A stretch of 64,000 nt of DNA from Scalesia atractyloides (taxonomy: Eukaryota; Streptophyta; Magnoliopsida; Asterales; Asteraceae), in the NCBI GenBank assembly GCA_947069175.1, contig CAMTDV010000018.1:41986869-42050868 (forward strand). Reading direction: 5' to 3'. The notes under the pieces were generated by a model. The model saw only the letters and a list, made by a program, of their open reading frames with translations. It was not told the origin of the DNA and did no database searches. This document shows, piece after piece, positions 58,050-64,000 of the stretch (position 1 is its first letter; every line of letters begins with the position of its first letter). A program made the position numbers and the translations under genes.

Positions 58050-61000
58050 TAATCCATGTTTAGCATTCCAATCCTAGAGATCAAGCTTTCAAAAGTAGAT
58101 GTATCCAATGCTTTTGTTAGCACATCTGCTAGCTGATCCTTAGTATGGACATGTTGTAAGGAAATCAAACCTTTTTCATAGTAATCCCTCACAACGTGAT
58201 GTCTGATGTCAATGTGCTTTGTTGTGGAATGAAAACTGGATTTTTCATGATATTTTCTGCTGCTTGACTATCAGTTTTGAGAGGAGTTTTTAAAGCAGTG
58301 ATACCAAAATCCAAAAGTTGATTTTAAAGCCACAGGATTTGTGCAGTGCAACTTGCAGCAGTAATGTATTCTGCCTCACCAGTGGATGTGGAAACTGGAA
58401 CTTGCTTTTTACTTTACCAATACACTAGGCAATCACATAGGAATTGGACACCTCCTGATGTGGACTTCCTTGTTGTGTTGCATCCAGCAAAATCACTATC
58501 TGAGTAACCTGAAAGTTCAATATTTCCATTAGCAGGATACCAGATACCAAGTGTGGGAGCACCTTTTATGTACCTGAATATCCTTTTGACAGCAATAAGA
58601 TCAAACTTTCTAGGTTATGACTGGGATCTGGCATAAACACATGTTGCAAACATGATGTCTGGCCTAGAAGAAGTTAGGTACAATAAAGACCCAATCCTAT
58701 TTCTATAAAGTGTTTGATCAACCAAGTCATCTTTATCAAAAATAGTGACCAGCTTTGAAGTAGCCATGGGTGTGCTGCAAGGTTTACAATCATCCATATC
58801 AAACTTTTTAAGTACTTCTTTGACATACTTATTTTGATCGATGAAAGTGCCATTGTGCATTTGTTTGACTTGTAAACCAAGGAAACATTGCAACTCTCCC
58901 ATTGCACTCAATTCAAACTCTGCTGCCATAAGTTTTCTGTACTCTTTACACATGGCACTGCATGTGGATCCAAAAATGATGTCATCAACATAAATTTGGA
59001 CAAGCATCAAATCTTTTCCTTTCCATTTTAAAAACAAGGTTTTATCTGTTTTACCTTTTGAAAAACCTATGGATAAGAAAAGTGGATAGAGTTTCATACC
59101 AGGCTCTTGGTGCTTGTTTTAGACCATAGAGTGCTTTGTTTAACCTGTACACATGATCCGGATGAAATGGATCTTCAAATCCAGGAGGTTGGCATACATA
59201 CACTTCTTCCTGATCTTTCCATACATGAATGCACTTTTGATTTTCATTTGAAACACTTTGATGTTGTGGTCAGCAGCAAAAGCTAAGAACAGTCTGATGG
59301 CTTCTAACCTTGCTACATGAGCAAAAGTTTCATCATAGTCAATGCCTTTTTCCTGTCTGTAGCCTTGAACCACGAGCCTTGCTTTTTTCTTGACAACAAT
59401 ACCCCTTTCATCTGTTTTGTTCTTGAAAACCCACTTTGTTCCAATTGGACTTACATCCTTACGCAGTGGTATAAGTTCCCAAACTTTTTGTCTTTTAAAC
59501 TGAAGGAGCTCCTCTTGCATAGTTTCTACCCAACTGTTGTCTTTCAATGCTTCTTGATACTTGACAGGTTGGATGATGATAGAAAACCAGCAAAGAGGCA
59601 AATATTTTGGGATTGGCTTCTTGTGACCACTCCCTCATTTATGTTGCCAATAACTTGATCCAATGGATGGCTTTTAAGGAAAATCAAATCACCTTGATAT
59701 GGGACAATTATATTTTAAGGTGAAGCTTGCAATTGTGTATCATCTGAGCTAACCTCTGTTGGTGAATTTGATGGTCCAGCCTCTGATTGGAATGGTGGTG
59801 GTGGTATGGGTGGTATTGTAGTAGAGGTTTGTTGATTTTTATCCAAATTTGATGGATTTTCATCAACAGTGTTTTGGTTTTGAGAGCTAGCAGAGGATTG
59901 AGAGTTAATCACTGTTTAACCAACAGAGCTTTCACCATTGTTACTAACATCTGCTCCTCTGCTTGAAGGACTTATATTGAAGTTTGGAAGAATGCAATCA
60001 TATCCTTGCTCTTGTGGTGATGATTGTGATGTACCTGCGGTGTTAGTCTTGACAGACACATCTTCAAATGTAAATTTAGCTAGATCAAACAATTCCGCAT
60101 GATTTGCTAGGATTTTTAAAGATGATAGTTCATTGAACTTTACATTCAGAGTTTCTTCAACACACTTGGTCCTAGAGTTAAAAACTCTGTAGGCTTTGGC
60201 AGTGGTTGAGTATCCCAGAAAATAACCATAGTTGACTTTGGCTGCAAACTTTGAGATAGAATCTTTTAAGTTCAAAATAAAACAAGGACAGTCAAAAACT
60301 TTGAAATATGAGATCAGAGGTTTGATTTTGTAAAGCAGTTCATAAGCAGTCTTTTGATGCCTAGGGTTAATCAAAACTCTGTTCTGAACATAACAAGCAG
60401 TGTTTATAGCCTCTACCCAAAAAGACAAGGGTAAACCTGAGTATGCTAGCATGGTTCTTGCAGATTCAACAAGAGTTCGATTTTTCCTTTCAACTACCTC
60501 ATTTTGTTTTGAGTTCTTGGGACACTAAATTGCCTAGCAATCCCTTTTGACTCACAGAAGGTATCCAACTCCTTATTTCTAAACTCTGTCCCATTGTCAC
60601 TCCTAAAGATTTTTACATGAAGGACATATTGCTTTTCAACTTGTTTGACAAAATTTTTGTAATATACTAGATGTTTCATCTTTGGAGTGTAAAAAGAATG
60701 TCCATGTAAACCTTGAAAAATCATCAACTATGACTAAACAAAATCTTTTCTTCATTAAGCTCATGAAGGGCCAAACAAATCCATGTGCAGTAATTGCAAA
60801 CACAGGGTTGTTTTGGAGACTTCAATTGACTAGTAAGAACTTATATGTTGTTTACCTTTTAAACAGGAAACACAATGTTCTTCACAAGTAAATTGCTTAT
60901 GTGGTAAACCTCTGACAAGATAATTTTTGGAGAGTGTGGTGAGTGTCTTCAGATTTGTATGCCCTAGTCTTCTATGCCATAACTCTGTCTCTTTGCTTGA

Positions 61001-61711
61001 AGAAACTGAGAATAGGCATGTATTGGACATAGGGTTATCTTTCAACATATCAACCACATACACATTGCCACTTCTATGAGCAAAAAGTTGTGCTTTGCTC
61101 TCAGCAATAATTTGATCAATCTTTTTAACAACCTCTGGTCCTACAATTTGATAGGTTTTCTTTGTAAAGAAAGAATAATATCCTTTATTACTCATTTGAG
61201 AAACACTTAGAAGATTGAATTTTAGATTGTCAATTAAATTCACATTTTTAAATTTGAGATTCCCAGCCTGGACACACCCTGAATCCAACACCTTCCCCTT
61301 TGAATTGTTATCAAAAGATATATCACCCCCTCCATGAGCCAAGAAATCTTTAAGAAGGGCTCTACATCCTGTCATGTGCTTGGAGCCTCCGCTATCTACA
61401 TACCATAAACTATCAAGGCAAGTAGAAGCTCCCTTAGAAGCAACCATGAGAGCACAATCACAATCATCTTCACACACATCAGTATCCCATGGGTCAGATA
61501 GGGAGATCTTTTCTTCATCAACATTGTTTTGATCAATCACTGGTGTAACCACTGCTTCACCACAACATTGAACTTCATCAGTTTTTGACCCTTGTTCCAC
61601 AGACTCATCACCTTCAACAATTGTCTCTAAGGCCATTAAACATAAATTTTCATTTTCAAAATCATTTTTAGCCATTAGAGCAAAGTTTTCATCAGTTAAA
61701 TCCTTAGGCAA
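58050..61711 (-). pseudogene. G pol: protease, integrase, RT, RNase H
   Basis: A long intact frame at 60830-61711 has the protease site WYVDSGGSKHMTG and the pre-integrase domain LWHRRLGHTNLKTL with CVSCLKGKQ. The integrase core has FRSDNGTEFRN (near 60570-60600). After a frame break in the NGVVERKN region, SFWVEAINTACYVQNRV and the linker continue (59916-60452, 59715-59912). RT has WVFKNKTDERG, VKKKARLVVQGY and the catalytic LVQIYVDDIIFGS (near 59000), then SSRPDIMFATCVYAR. RNase H (58090-58600) has SDSDFAGC and STGEAEYITAASC-like residues. The RT has a frame break near 59110 and several stops follow in RNase H. Overall it is better preserved than A pol. Confidence 0.9.
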
Positions 61712-61766
61712 ACTACTCCAATCTACAAAAAGCCTTGTGTGAAAAAGCTTTGCTGATTGACCTCTG

Positions 61767-63116
61767 CTAGAGCAGTGGTTTGAGTATTTTAAGTGCTTTG
61801 TGCTTCTTGTTGCACATGTACTTGAGGTGGTGATGTTTGGACATATTGGATTTGTGGAACAGTGGTTTGGACATAATGCACAGGTACAGTGGCAGCAGGG
61901 TGTGCATAATGAGCAATGTTTTGTACTTGATGAACAGGGTATGTTGGGAATATTGGGCAGTGCTTTGTGTGTGCTGAGGTCTAGGGCCAGGATGTGTCAT
62001 AATTGGTCCTAAAACTTGAGATCTACACTCTCTGGCAAAGTGACCTAGCCTGTTACATTTGTAGCACTTGATTTTTGATTTGTCTAACCTAACCTTTGAC
62101 CCCCCATGCAACCCTGGATATTTTCTACCAGTTCTTTTGTAAAACCTGCTTGCTCTCACACTTAGCAAAGAAACTTGATGAAAAATGTCCATTTCTTCTA
62201 ATTCATTTGGATCAAAGTGTTGAAGATCATTTAGTTCAAAACAAAGATTATCAGAGGTTTGGCATTCCCCACTAGCAGTAAAAGCATAGTCGGGAGGATG
62301 AGAATCAGAGTTAAAGTTTCCTCCAGAGATTATATCAATAAAATGATCATAACCCTTATCCTTTCAACTGCTAGAACCCTCTTCATGACTATAAAGATTA
62401 GTGTTACCAACGGTATAGCCGTCAGTTGCTTTCCCTGACTCTTGCAACTTTTTTTTCTGGTTTAACTTTCTCTCATAAGTGAGGAGTCGACCATGAAGTT
62501 GTGTGAGGGACATTTCTTTAAACCCAACAGATGTTCGAGTAACGTAAGCTACAGTCTCCCATTTTTCTGGTGAGGATCTTAAGAAACGACTATTGACAGT
62601 CGAATTAGGGAATTCCACGTTAACCAGCTTCAATTGACTGATGAGACAGCTAAAACGTTCGAAGTGTTGTGTTAACGACTCACCTTTCACATGAAAAAAT
62701 ATTTCATACTGTTGATTCATAACTTCTCTATTGTTTTCAATCACCTCTTTAGTACCACCGAATTACTCTTTTAGTGCATCTCATAAGTCCTTTCCACTAT
62801 TGCAGTGGAGCATTCCAGCATAGATCTCATTGGGTAAGGCAGATGCAACAATGCTAAATGCCTTAGCATCCATTTCTATTTTCTGGAAATCCTGCTCGGA
62901 GTAATTTTCAGGATTTTTCGGCACTTGAGTATTAGGATCCTTTGTACTGGGAACCATTGGAACATGTGGTCCATATACAACGGATCACCAACAACCGGTG
63001 TTCTGTTGAGCTAAAATGTGACCCATTCCACGCTGCCATATGAAATATTCATTACATTTCAGCATCGGTGGTTTATACATAGATCCAATGTGGGATTCTT
63101 GTGTGTTTTGAGACAT
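61767..63116 (-). pseudogene. G gag
   Basis: Start ATG at 63116 (MSQNTQESHIGSMYKPPMLK). The UBN2-type capsid continues through SIVASALPNEIYAGM and, after a stop near 62765, through NNREVMNQQYEIFFHVKGES, FERFSCLISQLKLV and LTQLHGRLLTYE (62364-62744). The zinc knuckle CYKCNRLGHFAREC is intact (near 62035-62075), with a Gln- and His-rich tail. The leader from the primer site to gag is only about 140 bases, much shorter than in A, B or C. Confidence 0.85.
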
Positions 63117-63255
63117 TTCTGCTTGTTTACAACAAATTTGTGTTTTAAAAACTTTGAACATAAAACTCTATATTCAAGTAAAACTATCATACTAATTAGC
63201 AGGGAGAGCTGATCTTTCAAATCAAATTGATATTAATCAAATTTTGATTGACCAA

Positions 63256-63267
63256 GCTCTGATACCA
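63256..63267 (-). other. G primer binding site (initiator-Met tRNA)
   Basis: The minus strand reads TGGTATCAGAGC, two bases inside the 5' LTR. Confidence 0.92.
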
Positions 63268-63269
63268 AT

Positions 63270-63897
63270 TATTAGGATTTGAGTTTGATTTACTTGTAAT
63301 TTTTGTTTTGAAGAATGAGAATATGATTGAAAATCAAAGTAAATGCAGCGGAATAAACTGAAAACTTTTACTACAAGTAAAGGTCGTTTGTTTTCATCAT
63401 CATCATGCTTTCAAGTATGTAAACTTTGCATGTGATTCACAAACTCCCCCTCTGCCTATTATAAAGCTTGATAGTACAGAAAATGGAAGAAGATGATTGG
63501 TGTAAAGATCTTTTTAAGAAGACGAGAATAACTGTTACATTGACACTAGTATTTATACTAACTATCTAACCACTGAGCATCTTTGATGACGTCAGGGTTG
63601 ATAATGACATCTAACAATAACCTAACTAACTAGAAACACTGATCCCTAACATCTGTTAGTGCAAAAGCACTGTTACATTGAAATTAAAACAAATAACAAA
63701 ACTATGATGGCTAAGCTCTGCTTCCTTTCTTCTGTCAGACCTTTGGCTTTTGTGTAGGCAGATGTTTGCATGTATCGGACTTTAGAAGGCAGAGTTTAGA
63801 CAATCAGCGGTTCTAAGTGTTGTTAGAAGGACCAATCCTCTGATAGAGTATTTTGGCTTTATATCATATGTTCCTTGGTACAGGTTCAATCTCAACA
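63270..63897 (-). repeat. G 5' LTR
   Basis: 628 bases. A TATAAATA box on the minus strand lies at 63557-63550 (decayed to CATAAATA in the 3' copy). It ends in TA next to the primer site. Confidence 0.92.
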
Positions 63898-63902
63898 GAG
63901 CC

Positions 63903-64000
63903 AACGTATGATGATGGTGGATCAAACTCCGATGAAGGTGTCGAGGAGATTACAAGTTTGTTTAATCAAACGGCGGGTCCTAGCAATCAGACTGAGGCTT
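63903..64000 (+). pseudogene. F pol linker after G
   Basis: The Ser-, Asp- and Glu-rich codons after the G target duplication (YDDGGSNSDEGVEEITSLFN, then AGPSNQ) continue the post-integrase linker of F and match the GAGPSN linker style of A. RT should follow beyond the window. Confidence 0.7.

Larger units (their letters stand above)
53387..63897 (-). mobile_element. G: Ty1/copia element with long 3' region
   Basis: G spans 10.5 kb between LTRs of 627 and 628 bases that differ at only a small percentage of positions by eye. The target duplication is GAGCC (53382-53386, 63898-63902). Order on the minus strand is LTR, Met primer site, short leader, gag with one knuckle, protease, integrase, RT with YVDD, RNase H, then a 4-kb region with a decayed 3' ORF, purine tract, LTR. 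It has none of the palindromes seen in A to E. The extra ORF suggests a Sirevirus-like lineage. Confidence 0.9.
34844..64000 (+). mobile_element. F: oldest Sirevirus-type copia element, split three ways
   Basis: F is recognised from three collinear pieces: gag C-terminal half with protease start (34844-36909), pre-integrase and integrase (51883-53386), and linker codons (63903-64000). The D/E and G target duplications fall exactly at the joints (TGCTC, GAGCC), so the three pieces are one element. Its gag N-terminus and 5' LTR are not in the window; they should lie to the left, beyond T. RT, RNase H and the 3' LTR should lie to the right. Confidence 0.8.

Overview
This window is plant nuclear DNA made almost entirely of nested LTR retrotransposons. 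I see no host gene, rRNA, tRNA or CRISPR array. Every element with a visible primer binding site uses the plant initiator-Met tRNA type (TGGTATCAGAGC). The families are Ty1/copia of the Sirevirus (SIRE/Maximus) type, a chromodomain Ty3/gypsy element of the Tekay/Del type, and a Tat/Ogre-like Ty3 LTR. That points to a dicot. Asteraceae is my guess from the look of the families and is not proven. All coding regions carry stops, frameshifts or insertions, so they are listed as pseudogenes.

Layout. F is a plus-strand Sirevirus and is the oldest visible layer. Its gag and pol pieces lie at 34844-36909, 51883-53386 and 63903-64000. T is a minus-strand Tekay-like Ty3 element (949-34843) that appears to sit inside F gag. 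T is in turn split by A (2942-17456, a long minus-strand Sirevirus with an extra 3' ORF), by B (18485-25203, plus strand, gag but no pol), by a solo LTR (32510-32922) and by a Tat-like LTR (323-948). The Tat-like element carries the end of another copia LTR (1-189). On the right, F is split by D/E (36910-51877, a composite element whose internal LTR is of a second type), and D/E is itself split by C (38285-45350, minus strand, gag but no pol). G (53387-63897, a different minus-strand copia element) is a further insertion into F. Five-base target duplications support the boundaries: AAATT for B, CGAAG for C, TGCTC for D/E, GAGCC for G, CGTGT for the solo LTR, and ATGGG/ATGAG for A.

The most unusual feature is a near-perfect 18-base palindrome (consensus CAAGTTCGNNCGAACTTG) present in dozens of copies in A, B, C, D, E and the solo LTR. 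It occurs just upstream of the LTR TATA box at 24-30 base spacing. It also forms arrays in the leader between the primer site and gag, mostly at 40-50 base spacing (almost exactly 41 in C), and the spacing pattern is kept between elements whose spacers differ. In A a second array, with its own TATA-like box, lies just upstream of the extra 3' ORF, so that ORF may have its own promoter-leader module. Some copies change both arms together, which keeps the dyad.

A second pattern is that B, C and the D/E gag segment all lose pol at the protease active-site region and share the non-coding sequence that follows. This suggests a propagating gag-only subfamily related to A and F. G and A both carry a decayed ORF between pol and the 3' LTR.
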